Assembly (NCBI GenBank): GCA_030765525.1
Contig: JAVCCK010000019.1
Location: 17,320 to 81,319, forward strand
Length of the DNA: 64,000 bases
Source: Candidatus Lernaella stagnicola
GTDB lineage: Bacteria > Lernaellota > Lernaellaia > Lernaellales > Lernaellaceae
Direction: 5' to 3'
Shown here: positions 27,323 through 36,708 of the stretch, one piece after another
How the letters are laid out: each line of letters begins with the position of its first letter
Numbering within the stretch: the stretch's first letter is position 1
Notes under the pieces: model-generated
What the model was told of the DNA's origin: nothing
Databases searched by the model: none
The model's input: only the letters and a program-made list of their open reading frames with translations
Program-made: the position numbers and the translations under genes

Positions 27323-30300
27323 TTACGGAGCGCGCTTAACCACGCGCTCGGTCCACGGCGCTAAATCCGAACCATTCAAGTGCGCGCCCGCCTCACTTTC
27401 GGCCTGCCGCAACAAGCCTTCGGGGTCGCGATGCCAGTAATCGAAATCGATGGGATACACGATGATGTCTTCTTTGTCGTCGACGGCGAATGCGTCACCG
27501 CGGGGCGTAAAAGCAATGCTCGCCACTTCGTAGGATACCCGAATCGTCTGTAATAAGCAGCCGGTGTCGGCGTCCCAAAGACGCGCGGTGCGGTCGTCGC
27601 TGCCGGTAAGCAGCCGCCGGCCGTCGGGCGAGAACTCCACGTAGTTAACCCACTCGTTGTGCCCGGTGATGACCGCAAGCGGCTCACCGGTTTCAACGCG
27701 CCAGAGTCGCACGGTCTTGTCGCGCCCGGAGGACGCAAGGACCTGGCCGTCCGGTGAGAAGCTCACGCCGGACACCCAATGAGTGTGCCCCTCGAGGGTG
27801 CGCGCCAGGGTCCGTTTTTCGACATCCCACAAGCGCACCGTTTTATCGAATGCCGCGCCCGCGACGTAGCGCCCGTCGGGCGAAAAATCGATGGTCCAAA
27901 CGATATCCTTGGCGTCAGTGAACGTGGCGAGAGGCCGCGCGGTTTGCACGTCCCACAAGCGCACGGTTTTGTCGCGCCCGGCCGACGCAAGCAGAAGTCC
28001 GTCGGGCGAAAAGGCCAGCGAACGGATCGCGCCTTCGTGGCCGGTCAACGTTGCGATGGGTTGAAGCGTGTCGAGTCGCCAGAGCTTGATCGTGCGGTCG
28101 CCGCCGGCCGTGGCGAAGGTAGTGCCGTCGGGCGAAAAGCAAACCGAAAGCACGCCCTGTTCGTGAGCGGGAACGTCGGCGCGCAGCTTACCGGTTTCCA
28201 TGTCCCACAGTTTCAAGGTGTTGTCCCACGACGCCGAGGCGAGCAAGGCGCCATCGGGCGAGAAGGAAAACGAAACGATGCGATCGTCGTGACCGTGCAG
28301 GGTTTTGACCATGTTGAGCCGCGCGACGCGCCACACCTTGATCGTTTTGTCTCCGCTGGCCGAGACGATGTGCTCGTCGCCCGGTTCAAACGCGACGGCA
28401 AAAACCCCGTCGGCGTGACCGACGACCGTTTCGATCAGTCGGCGTTGCGGCACGTCCCACAATTTCAGCGTTTTGTCCCAACCGGCGGTCACCAGCCGGC
28501 GACCGTCGGCGGAGAAAGCCAAGCCGCGCACGCCGTCGGTGTGTCCTTCCAAGGTGCCGATGCGGCGGCGTGTCTCCACATCCCACAAATGGACCTTGGC
28601 GTCCCAGGCGCCGGTCGCCAGGATTTTGCTGTCGGGGGTGAAGGCGGCGGCGGTGATTTCGTCGTCGTGACCGCGCAACACGGCGACAGTGCGGCCGGTG
28701 ACGGCGTCACGCAGGCGAATGGTTTTGTCGCGACCGACTGTGGCCAGCCAGCGCCCATCGGGGGAGAAGGTGACGTCTTCCACGACGCCTTGGTGGTCGT
28801 CCCAAGTGGCCACGGCGACGCCGTCGGCGAGGTTCCACAGGCGCAGGGTTTTGTCACGCCCGACCGAAGCGGCCACGTCGCCCTTCGGAGAAACCGCGAC
28901 GGCCCGCACTTCGCCGACGTGACCGGTCAAAGTGCCGAGTCTCTCGCCGGTTTGGGGGTTCCACACGATCAAGACGCCGTCACGACCGGCCGAGATCAGT
29001 CGCGTTCCGCCGGCAAAAAAAGCGACGTCGCGCACGCTGTCGGCATGGCCGGTCAGAACGCGGATCGGGCGATGGAAGCGGGCGTGCCAGATTCGAATCA
29101 CTTTATCGCCGCCCGCCGAGGCGAGCAGTGAGCCGTCGGGCGAATAGGCCACGGCGGTGACATTGTCGGTGTGGCCGACCAGAACGTCATCGAAACTCAA
29201 ATATCCATGCACCGCGGCTTGATACAGCACGGAGTGCGACGGCGAGACGCGCAACGCGGCGTCGGTTTGCTCCATGTTCGACAACTGCGGGTAGCGGTAG
29301 GGGCCGAAAGGATTGTAGGGGTTGTGAACCAGCGACGCGGCGGAAAACACCTTGGCCACCAGGAAGTCGCGGCGGCCGAACGCTTCCAGCGCCTTTTCGG
29401 ACAGGAAGTTGGCGATGTTGAAGTGGACTTCGCGCTCGTTTCGTTCCGCCGTTTCCAGCGCCGTGCGCGCCGCGCCGTAAGCACGCCAGACGAGCGCCGA
29501 GCCGACAACCAGCGTCACGGCAAGCAGCGCGATCAATGCGCTGAGCGCTTTGTTTTTTCTCACGAAGCGGCGCAGGAGTTCCAGCGAACCGTATTCGTAG
29601 GCGGCGATGCGGTGACCGGCGCGAAAGGCGTGCACCTCTTCGGCAAGTTCGCCCGCGGTTTCGTAGCGCTCACCGGGGTCGCGACACAACGCCTTTTCGG
29701 CCACCGCGGCCAAATCCGGCGGGGCTTCGGCGCACACTTCGCGCACGGGCCGCACGGTTTCGCTTTTAACCCGGTCGATGATCTCGCTGGGCACGCGCCC
29801 TTCGAAGGGGCTGCTGCCGGTGAGGATTTTGTAGAGCACCGCCCCGAGCGACCAGACGTCCGAGCGCTCGTCGATCTGCTCGATGAGGCCTTCGGCTTGC
29901 TCGGGACTCATGTAGGTCGGCGTGCCGATCGCCTGGCCGACGACCGTGTGGCCGGCGACGCGCAACTGCTCGACGCTGCGTTCGATTTCCAGGCCGCGAT
30001 CGTCGCGCTGACCGCGCACTTTGGCCAAGCCCCAATCGAGCACGACGGTCACTCCGAAGCGGCCAAGCATGATGTTGCTCGGCTTGACGTCGCGGTGGAT
30101 CACGCCACGCGAGTGCGCGTAGGCGAGCGCTTGGCAAACGTCTTCAAAGTGCCCCAACAACTGCAGGCGGTCGTCGAGATTGCGGCAGGCGGCGAGCGCT
30201 TCGTCCAAGGTGTCGCCACGCACGAGCTTCATGGTGTAGTAGAAGGTGCCGTCGTCGCGGCGGCCGATTTCGTAAACCGGGACGATGCTGGGGTGCTCGA

Positions 30301-30847
30301 GTTGCCCGGTGACGCGCGCCTCACGCAGAAAGCGGGCCGTGCGGGCCAAGGCCACGCGTTGGAGCTGTTCGTATTCGGAGTCCGACGCGTCGTCCGGCTC
30401 AACAAAGGGCAGCAGTTCCTTGACGGCCACTTCGCGCGCCAGGTGGTCGTCGAACGCCACCAGTACCCGCCCCAGCGCACCGCGCCCGATTTCCGCCGCA
30501 TTCTTGTCCGGCGCTCGAAACACGTAGCGACCCGCCGCCTCGGGCGTGGCGGGCAGCAACGCTTCATCCTCGGAATCGGCCGCCGTCGAGTCGTCGGACA
30601 GTCCGGCTAGAAGGGAGGGCGTTGAATCGATCTGGGCTTGAATGCGAGCCTCGTACAATTCGCGGGCCATCATGTCGAGGATGTCACGCTGGGCGGTGGA
30701 GATCGCGCCCTCGGCCACGAGCACCTCGAGAAAATCGGCCGGACCGGCGGCGGTCATCCGGGCGGCGTATTCCTTGGCCCGGGTGGCGTCGATCGCGCCC
30801 ATTTCGATGGCCAGCAAGGCCAGGAAGAGATTTCGGTTGCGGCTCAC
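27323..30847 (-). CDS. Membrane Ser/Thr protein kinase with 14 WD40 repeats
   Basis: 1174 residues. A helical N-terminus (1-75) precedes the kinase domain (about 108-410): GRGALGRV (121-128), Lys143, HRDVKPSN (251-258, Asp253) and DWG (271-273, bacterial variant of DFG). One membrane helix at 434-456 puts the rest outside the cytoplasm. Fourteen WD40 repeats of about 42 residues from about 554 to 1140 fit two seven-blade propellers. Several repeats share the SxGRDKTxRLW core, suggesting recent duplication. GTG at 30847 is chosen because GGAGGA precedes it; another GTG at 30877 is in frame. The FHA-GGDEF gene follows by 20 bp. Such receptors are common in Myxococcota and Planctomycetes. Confidence 0.92.
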   Translation of the reverse strand: MSRNRNLFLALLAIEMGAIDATRAKEYAARMTAAGPADFLEVLVAEGAISTAQRDILDMMARELYEARIQAQIDSTPSLLAGLSDDSTAADSEDEALLPATPEAAGRYVFRAPDKNAAEIGRGALGRVLVAFDDHLAREVAVKELLPFVEPDDASDSEYEQLQRVALARTARFLREARVTGQLEHPSIVPVYEIGRRDDGTFYYTMKLVRGDTLDEALAACRNLDDRLQLLGHFEDVCQALAYAHSRGVIHRDVKPSNIMLGRFGVTVVLDWGLAKVRGQRDDRGLEIERSVEQLRVAGHTVVGQAIGTPTYMSPEQAEGLIEQIDERSDVWSLGAVLYKILTGSSPFEGRVPSEIIDRVKSETVRPVREVCAEAPPDLAAVAEKALCRDPGERYETAGELAEEVHAFRAGHRIAAYEYGSLELLRRFVRKNKALSALIALLAVTLVVGSALVWRAYGAARTALETAERNEREVHFNIANFLSEKALEAFGRRDFLVAKVFSAASLVHNPYNPFGPYRYPQLSNMEQTDAALRVSPSHSVLYQAAVHGYLSFDDVLVGHTDNVTAVAYSPDGSLLASAGGDKVIRIWHARFHRPIRVLTGHADSVRDVAFFAGGTRLISAGRDGVLIVWNPQTGERLGTLTGHVGEVRAVAVSPKGDVAASVGRDKTLRLWNLADGVAVATWDDHQGVVEDVTFSPDGRWLATVGRDKTIRLRDAVTGRTVAVLRGHDDEITAAAFTPDSKILATGAWDAKVHLWDVETRRRIGTLEGHTDGVRGLAFSADGRRLVTAGWDKTLKLWDVPQRRLIETVVGHADGVFAVAFEPGDEHIVSASGDKTIKVWRVARLNMVKTLHGHDDRIVSFSFSPDGALLASASWDNTLKLWDMETGKLRADVPAHEQGVLSVCFSPDGTTFATAGGDRTIKLWRLDTLQPIATLTGHEGAIRSLAFSPDGLLLASAGRDKTVRLWDVQTARPLATFTDAKDIVWTIDFSPDGRYVAGAAFDKTVRLWDVEKRTLARTLEGHTHWVSGVSFSPDGQVLASSGRDKTVRLWRVETGEPLAVITGHNEWVNYVEFSPDGRRLLTGSDDRTARLWDADTGCLLQTIRVSYEVASIAFTPRGDAFAVDDKEDIIVYPIDFDYWHRDPEGLLRQAESEAGAHLNGSDLAPWTERVVKRAP

Positions 30848-30939
30848 GCATCCTCCGGCGACTCCGACGCGAGACACAAGAGACGTGTCCGACCCGCGCC
30901 GGGTAAACGGATCATCGGCGAAAACCCGTCACCACTTGA

Positions 30940-31914
30940 TTACCCTAGGATATCACGACCGGCCGGTTTCTGTTCGCCGGTGAAAATGTCGCATTGGCGG
31001 CACGCGTTGGGCGGATCGGCGAAAAAGCGTCGGAACTCGGGCGAACGCCAGATGTCGATGAGCGGCGTCTCAGTAAGATTACCGAACGTCACGCTGCGGA
31101 GCCTACAGCACGGCGTGACGTTGCCGTCCACATCGATATACGCGTGAAAAAGCGAGCGCAAACACAAGCGGTCGCCGTGTGTGGCCAGCCGCAACGGCCA
31201 GGACGGAGCGTTGATCGCCAGAACGCGCGTGCGACCCTTGGCGGCCCGCCGCGCGGCGTGGATGATGGCGATTTCCTCATCGGGTCCGGCTCGGGCCACG
31301 CCGGTCGTGAACCCGGTATCCAGACGCAGCAAGTTGACGATATCGACGCCGGTCCGACCGGCCAATTCGACCACCGCGGCGATTTGATCGGCGGCGCCGG
31401 GACGCATCGTCGTTTGCATCACCAGGCGCAGTTGCGAACCCCGGCGGGCGTCGGCGAAGGCGCGCAAGTTGGCCAGTGTTTTGGCGGAAGCGGGGTGGCC
31501 CGTACCGGCCTCGCCGTCCACCGCATCCAGCGACAGGGAGACGGCGGCGACACCGAGCTGCGCCAGTTCGCGCACCAACTCGGGCGTTAGACCTTCGCCG
31601 TTGGTCGTCAGGCGCAGCTTTGTGCGGGGCGCGGCGGTACGAAACGCGGCGATCGACTCCAGCAGGCGCGGGTGCAGCAGCGTCTCGCCCCAGCCGCAGA
31701 GTCCCAGGTGTCGGACGCCGTCGAGGTTGCGCGCCAGAGCTGCCACGACCTCGTCGGACATGTGCCGCTCCGGGGCGCCGTTTTCGCGGCGCAGGCAGAA
31801 GCCGCAATGCCAGTCGCATACGTTGGTGAACTCGACCTGTAGATCGCGCGGGCGGCGGCTGCGACGTCGCGTCAATCCGGCGAGAAACGCGGCGGCTTTT
31901 TCGTAGGCAAGCAT
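30940..31914 (-). CDS. Radical SAM protein with SPASM-type C-terminus
   Basis: 324-residue cytosolic Fe-S enzyme. The radical SAM cluster motif is CDWHCGFC (Cys33, 37, 40). GWGETLLH is the GGE-type SAM motif. The C-terminal part has Cys in TPCC and CRQC as in short SPASM domains that bind an auxiliary cluster. SPASM enzymes modify peptides, tRNA-like or sugar substrates. The gene begins 9 bp after the stop of the B12-radical SAM gene, so the two are an operon. No precursor peptide was found nearby. Substrate unknown. Confidence 0.87.
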   Translation of the reverse strand: MLAYEKAAAFLAGLTRRRSRRPRDLQVEFTNVCDWHCGFCLRRENGAPERHMSDEVVAALARNLDGVRHLGLCGWGETLLHPRLLESIAAFRTAAPRTKLRLTTNGEGLTPELVRELAQLGVAAVSLSLDAVDGEAGTGHPASAKTLANLRAFADARRGSQLRLVMQTTMRPGAADQIAAVVELAGRTGVDIVNLLRLDTGFTTGVARAGPDEEIAIIHAARRAAKGRTRVLAINAPSWPLRLATHGDRLCLRSLFHAYIDVDGNVTPCCRLRSVTFGNLTETPLIDIWRSPEFRRFFADPPNACRQCDIFTGEQKPAGRDILG

Positions 31915-31923
31915 GGACCCCGC

Positions 31924-33423
31924 CTACGGCTTGTCGTCGAGCGCCAGGCGCACGGTGGCATCCTGCCGCTTTTGCGGCGACCAGTTGCGGTGCAGCCAGA
32001 CGCTGAGGATTTTCATGTGCTTCCAGCGCATGTTCAACAAGTCTTTAAGAATGCCGCCGTACACGCGGCGGAAGAAGGTGCGCGCCACGTAATCGCCGCG
32101 CCACATTTTCCAGAAATTGCGGGGGTGGATCAGGGCCAGCAGCGCCGCGCCGGCAAAGCGGCTTTTTTGTATCCGGGTGTGATGCCGAAACGCCGGGATG
32201 AAACGGTTGTGATAGAACATATCCCGCATTTCGTAGCCCTCTTGGATCAGGGTGTCGGCGGCAGGGACGCCCGGCATCGGGATATAGCGGCAGTGGGTCG
32301 TCATATCCGCCACCTGGAACAATCCGCGATAGGGCCAAACATCGTGATCGGTGAAATCGTAGTCGCGGACAAACAAGCCGTAGACGAACACTCCGTGGGC
32401 GCGAAGACGACGGTACACCTCGCGGTATTCAGGCAAACCAAGGCCGACGTCTTTGTCGAAATCCTGCAGCATTCGTTGGTCGAGATTCTCGAAGCCGACC
32501 AATGCCATCTTCAGGCCCCCGGCCGCGGCGGCGTCGACCCAATCGGGATAGCGATAGATCGTTTCGGGGCGAATGAGCGCCCACATAGCCATGTCGAGAT
32601 TTTTTGTCTGCTCAAATATTTCTTTGTCGCGCTCGCGGTGTGCACCGAAATTGTCGTCGGCAATGAGCAACTGCCGCACGCCACGCGCGTGCAGGTCGCG
32701 CAGTTCTTCCGCGACGCGCGCGGCGCTCTTGAAACGCTGGCGACGACGCCACATCGTACTCACGCAGCAAAACGTGCAACCGTGGCCGCAACCGCGAGCC
32801 GTTTCCAACGAGGCGGAACGGCCGTGCGGTGCCATGCCCAAGTCGTAGAGAGAGAAATCCACAACATCCCATCGCGGCAACGGCAGATCGTCCAACGAAT
32901 GAACAAACTCGCGGTCGGCCTCGACCACGGTGCGTTCGCCGTCGCGCCACGTAACCCCGGCGATGCCCGCCGGCGACTCTCCCGCCAGATAGCGCTGGGT
33001 CAATTCGGCGAAAGCTTGTTCCCCTTCTTGGCGAACGACGGCATCCACGCCGTGTTCCAACCAACGCTCGGCAAACATCGTGGCATGGTGCCCGCCCATG
33101 ATGATTTTGGTGCGGGGCGCCAGTTGGCGGATGGCGCGGATTTGCATGTGGGTGTTCAGCGCGGTGACCGGCGAGACCACGCCCAAGGCGACGATCGGAA
33201 AATCGGCGGCCAGGCGTCCGAGCGCTTCCGGCGTGGCGCCGGGTTCGAAAACGCCATCATAGAACGCTACGCCTTCGCGCGGCACGGCGCCGGCCAGGGC
33301 GGGAAAGGTCGCGGCGGGGCAACGATACAAGTGGCGGCAGAAATCGTCCGCAATCGGCCAGGCATGATACCCGGGGGCCGGTTTCGCCAGCAGAATGGTC
33401 GGTTTGCCTTGAGGAGGGATCAT
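31924..33423 (-). CDS. B12-binding-type radical SAM protein
   Basis: 499 residues. An N-terminal B12-binding-like domain (about 1-180) carries GGHHATMF at 110-117, typical of this class. The radical SAM motif CGHGCTFC is at 212-219, with an extra Cys at 220, inside ETARGCGHGC. The remainder is a helical C-terminal part of unknown role. Members of this class do C-methylations, thioether or cyclisation chemistry, often on lipids or pigments; cobalamin binding itself was not proven here. It is followed directly by the SPASM radical SAM gene. The gap 33424-33610 upstream holds nothing recognisable. Confidence 0.87.
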   Translation of the reverse strand: MIPPQGKPTILLAKPAPGYHAWPIADDFCRHLYRCPAATFPALAGAVPREGVAFYDGVFEPGATPEALGRLAADFPIVALGVVSPVTALNTHMQIRAIRQLAPRTKIIMGGHHATMFAERWLEHGVDAVVRQEGEQAFAELTQRYLAGESPAGIAGVTWRDGERTVVEADREFVHSLDDLPLPRWDVVDFSLYDLGMAPHGRSASLETARGCGHGCTFCCVSTMWRRRQRFKSAARVAEELRDLHARGVRQLLIADDNFGAHRERDKEIFEQTKNLDMAMWALIRPETIYRYPDWVDAAAAGGLKMALVGFENLDQRMLQDFDKDVGLGLPEYREVYRRLRAHGVFVYGLFVRDYDFTDHDVWPYRGLFQVADMTTHCRYIPMPGVPAADTLIQEGYEMRDMFYHNRFIPAFRHHTRIQKSRFAGAALLALIHPRNFWKMWRGDYVARTFFRRVYGGILKDLLNMRWKHMKILSVWLHRNWSPQKRQDATVRLALDDKP

Positions 33424-33610
33424 GTCGCGTTTTTTTCCATTCAGCCGTTACCGCCGACGACCGGTGACGCAAGCAGCGACACTGCGAAACACGTCGACGA
33501 GGTTCCGCTGCCGGATCGTTTTACTTGCCGCAAGCTACTCGCATCATCACGAAAAGACTTACTTTTTGCAGCGCTAACGGTAGCAAATGCGCTGTGGGGT
33601 GACAAGCGAA

Positions 33611-35308
33611 CTAATTCGGAGCCGGAGCGCTTTGGTCCAGCGGCGACAACGGCGGCGCGACCGACGAAGGCGGCGGCCCCTGAGGTTCCACCGGTTTGCC
33701 CGGCGGGGTAAGCGCTTTGTCGCAGGCACCGCGGTTGACCCGATACAACACGACCGGTCCAACTTTCGCCGCCGGTTGCAGCAGCCAGGATTGGGCGGCC
33801 TCGCGCGACGGATCGTCCGTGCGATGCAGTCGAATGATGCGGTCGGTGCTGTCATACAGAAAAGCGGTTGCCGGAACGCGGCACAAGAAGGTCGTCAAAT
33901 CGGCGCGGTAAAACCCCTGCCCCTTCTGTGACTGATCGTTGGAGGGGATGGAACGATCCTCGAAATACCAATCATAGTGAATCAGGTGAGGATCTTCCAA
34001 ACCGAAGGCCGGATTGTTGGTGGCAAAGAGCGTTCCCTCTCCGAACTCGGCGTGCAAGCGATCGACGGCGGCGGCTGATTCGGCGCGCGTCAACAGACGG
34101 CGGTCGCCCTGACTTTGCCAATCGTAGTAACGCCAATCCCGGGCAAAGGGCGGCGCCGCTTTCCATGCCAGACCGGTAAGCGCCAAAACGAGCACCAAGG
34201 CTCCCAATGCGCGACGCAAGCGCGGCCGCGGGCCCGGGTCGGTGACGGCGTCGGTCACCGCGACGAAAAGAGCGCCGAGCAACAGCGGGGCGAAGGGCAG
34301 GAAATACCGCGCCTGTTCATCGCCGCGCCACGCGGTGAACACGAGGCATAAAACGAAAATCGCCAGCAGGACAAGCATGCGGCGCACTCGCACGGCGCGT
34401 TCGGGTTGGCGACGGTCGAAGGCGACGACCAAGGCCGCGACCGGCAAAAGCGGCGTAAAGAGAATCGGCAGTTCGGCCAGCCATTCCAGCGCCGCCGCCG
34501 CGGCGCGAAACACGATCGTGACCAGCACGAGGCCCGGACCGGCTTGGTCCACCCATTCCGGCGGCAATTGCAGCAAGATCGTGACAAGGTTGAACGCCGA
34601 ATGGAACCCGGCGAGGAGAAGGCCGCCGCCGCCCCCGTCGCTACCCAGCGTGCCGAGTAGCTTCACTAAGAGAATGGGCAAAACAAACGCCGCCAACACG
34701 CGCCAGAGCAACGCGCGACGCGGGCGCCAACGTCGCTCGAACAACAGCAGCGCCAACGCCCCGATAAACAGGAAGAGTCCGAGGACCTTGACCAAGTAAG
34801 CCGCGGCCAGCCACAAACCTAAACGCACCGGTCGTGGCGGTCGCGCCGGGTCGGCGTCGGGGAACAACTCAGCCAGGGCCATGGCGCCGCAAAAGGCAAA
34901 AGCGGCATCATGGTTGGCGAGCAACGCGGAAAACAGGAAGCGCGGAAAAACCAATAGGGCGGCGGCTGAAAACAGCGCGGCGTCCTCGCGTCGAAACAAA
35001 CGCCAACTCAGCCGGTAGGCGCTCCAAACGAATCCCGCCGTAAACAACGCAGCCAGCACGTGTCCGGCGCGAAAGGCGGAACCGAACAGCAGCGCCGCAG
35101 CCCGCAGCAACAGAACGTAGCCGACCGGCCGCTGCCGGGCTTCCCAATCCGCGTGGTCGGTGTCGACCAGGAACAGCCCGTCATGCTCCAACCCCCACGG
35201 CACATCGTGCACCCACAAATTGACCGCCAGCACGACGGCCATGCAGCCCAGAGCGGCGATCAGTACGTGCCGCCCGTAGCGCGGTCCCTGGTCACCGGCC
35301 GGCGGCAC
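33611..35308 (-). CDS. GT-C (PMT/GT39-like) membrane glycosyltransferase
   Basis: 565-residue integral membrane protein with about ten hydrophobic helices and a first periplasmic loop carrying an acidic motif (VDTDHADWEARQ), as in lipid-phosphate-sugar-dependent glycosyltransferases of the PMT/ArnT type. The C-terminus from about 400 is a soluble domain ending in a Pro-rich tail. It should transfer a sugar from a polyprenyl phosphate on the outer face of the inner membrane. The GTG start at 35308 overlaps the end of the FGE-like gene by 17 bp, with AAGGA upstream, so translation is coupled. Acceptor unknown. Confidence 0.82.
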   Translation of the reverse strand: MPPAGDQGPRYGRHVLIAALGCMAVVLAVNLWVHDVPWGLEHDGLFLVDTDHADWEARQRPVGYVLLLRAAALLFGSAFRAGHVLAALFTAGFVWSAYRLSWRLFRREDAALFSAAALLVFPRFLFSALLANHDAAFAFCGAMALAELFPDADPARPPRPVRLGLWLAAAYLVKVLGLFLFIGALALLLFERRWRPRRALLWRVLAAFVLPILLVKLLGTLGSDGGGGGLLLAGFHSAFNLVTILLQLPPEWVDQAGPGLVLVTIVFRAAAAALEWLAELPILFTPLLPVAALVVAFDRRQPERAVRVRRMLVLLAIFVLCLVFTAWRGDEQARYFLPFAPLLLGALFVAVTDAVTDPGPRPRLRRALGALVLVLALTGLAWKAAPPFARDWRYYDWQSQGDRRLLTRAESAAAVDRLHAEFGEGTLFATNNPAFGLEDPHLIHYDWYFEDRSIPSNDQSQKGQGFYRADLTTFLCRVPATAFLYDSTDRIIRLHRTDDPSREAAQSWLLQPAAKVGPVVLYRVNRGACDKALTPPGKPVEPQGPPPSSVAPPLSPLDQSAPAPN

Positions 35309-36107
35309 AGCGGAATCCTTGATCGGCGTTGGTTGCGTCCAAATCGGAATGCGAGCGATTGAAGGTCGTCAGCTTATCGGGGCTGGACATAAACGACCCG
35401 CCGCGCAGCACGTGGAGTCGGTCGATCCAAGGCACGGGCAATGTGAAGCGGTGCTCCTTGTACGCGTCGGGTTCGTATGGGTCGGCGACCCACTCGCGAA
35501 TGTTACCGGCCATGTCCAGCGCGCCGTACACCGACCCGCCTTCGGGGAACGCGCCGACGGGTTGCGACTTGACCGGCAATCCCACGGTAGCGGCGCGGTC
35601 ATTGACGCGATTCGTGTCGAATCCATCGCCCCACGGATAAGCCAGGCCGCCGGGACCGCGGGCCGCTTTTTCCCATTCAGCTTCGGTGGGCAAGCGTTTG
35701 CCTCGAGCACGGCAGTAGGCGTCGGCTTGTTCCCAGGTGACCGGGTACGCGGGGTGCTCGCCCAGTTCGGGTCGCAGCCCGGCTTCGGTCCACAGCGGCG
35801 GACCGGGCGGCGGAGCGTCTTGTTGTCGCAGGAAAGCGTCGAACTCAGCCGCGGTGACTTCCATGCAATCGATCCAAAAGACGGGCAGCCATCGGCGGCG
35901 GATCGGCATTTGATCGGGGTTGTCGTTGCCGCCCATGACAAAGGAACCGGCTGATACCAGCACCATCCCCGCCCGCTCTCCCTGACCGTCGATTCGGGCC
36001 GGCAGGTCACCCGGCGCCGCGTGCACGCGCAGGATTTCGATCCAGTCCACGGCGGTCAACAACACCGGCACGGCGGCCAGGATGAGAAAGGCAATCAGAC
36101 GTTTCAC
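35292..36107 (-). CDS. FGE-sulfatase-fold protein lacking the catalytic cysteine pair
   Basis: 271-residue membrane-anchored protein: helix about 3-21, then an FGE/SUMF1 domain (GGNDNPDQMPIRRRW, the VTWEQADAYCRARGKRLPTE region, AYPWGD, GALDMAGNIREWVAD, VLRGGSF). In true formylglycine-generating enzymes two Cys follow the last motif; here that stretch reads SFMSSPDKL, so it cannot be an oxygen-dependent FGE. Such domains often act as binding or structural modules beside glycosyltransferases. Start is taken as GTG at 36107, before the signal anchor; an in-frame extension to 36203 lacks support. No sulfatase gene is nearby. It is translationally coupled to the GT-C gene. Confidence 0.78.
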   Translation of the reverse strand: MKRLIAFLILAAVPVLLTAVDWIEILRVHAAPGDLPARIDGQGERAGMVLVSAGSFVMGGNDNPDQMPIRRRWLPVFWIDCMEVTAAEFDAFLRQQDAPPPGPPLWTEAGLRPELGEHPAYPVTWEQADAYCRARGKRLPTEAEWEKAARGPGGLAYPWGDGFDTNRVNDRAATVGLPVKSQPVGAFPEGGSVYGALDMAGNIREWVADPYEPDAYKEHRFTLPVPWIDRLHVLRGGSFMSSPDKLTTFNRSHSDLDATNADQGFRCAAGR

Positions 36108-36197
36108 GTGGGTGGACCCGTCCTGCTTGGTTTGGTGGTTATGTGTGATGATTATAAACCCGACGCGCTCGGTCGCAACGGCATCTGTGTGCTTACC

Positions 36198-36226
36198 TTG
36201 CAAGGCGGGGCATAACTATCTATTTT
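36198..36226 (+). promoter_or_regulatory. Possible sigma-70 promoter for the Cys-rich lipoprotein gene
   Basis: TTGCAA (36198-36203), a 17-base spacer and TATTTT (36221-36226). Both hexamers match four or more consensus bases. The leader would be about 24 bases to the TTG start at 36257. Confidence 0.42.
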
Positions 36227-36256
36227 GAGGCGCAACGCAATGCAGGAGGTATCACG

Positions 36257-36688
36257 TTGAAACGCACGCGATTTGTTTTTGTGGTCATGGCGTTGGCGTT
36301 CGGTTTGATATTCTTTGCGGGCTGTACGGAAAAATCATCGACGCCCACCGGACAACCGCAACCGCCCGGCGTGGGGGCGGGGCCGGGAAGCCCACCACCG
36401 CCGCCGGGAGGAGTGCCGGCGACGACGCCTCCCGAAGAGTTAAAGATGCAACACCCGCTGAAAGGCGATGCGTGCATGCAGCTTTGCGGCCGGCTATGTC
36501 CCTTTGTCACCAAGTGCCGTTACAACGATTACAAGAAAGCCGATGTGTGCGTAAGCGACTGCAAGGAAGCCTGCAAAGCAGACAAGATTCCCACCAAATA
36601 TCAGGACTGCGAGCAGCATAAGGACGACTGTGCGCAACTGGAAGCCTGCTTGAAGAAGGCCGACGAGGAAGACCGCGTCACCAAGTGA
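36257..36688 (+). CDS. Small Cys-rich lipoprotein
   Basis: 143-residue lipoprotein: signal peptide ending FFAGC (Cys23), a Pro/Gly-rich linker (about 34-60), then a compact domain with ten Cys in the order CxxxCxxxC, CxxxxxC, CxxxCxxxC and three more, likely paired as disulfides. TTG start with GGAGG seven bases upstream. I do not recognise a family; it looks like a small disulfide-rich extracellular domain. It has no visible operon partner; the next gene starts 103 bp later. Confidence 0.75.
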   Translation: MKRTRFVFVVMALAFGLIFFAGCTEKSSTPTGQPQPPGVGAGPGSPPPPPGGVPATTPPEELKMQHPLKGDACMQLCGRLCPFVTKCRYNDYKKADVCVSDCKEACKADKIPTKYQDCEQHKDDCAQLEACLKKADEEDRVTK

Positions 36689-36708
36689 GGCGGCGACCGG
36701 CGCAGATA

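Noticed and set aside
35292-36107. Active sulfatase-modifying FGE
   Set aside because: The active-site cysteines are missing and no sulfatase is nearby.
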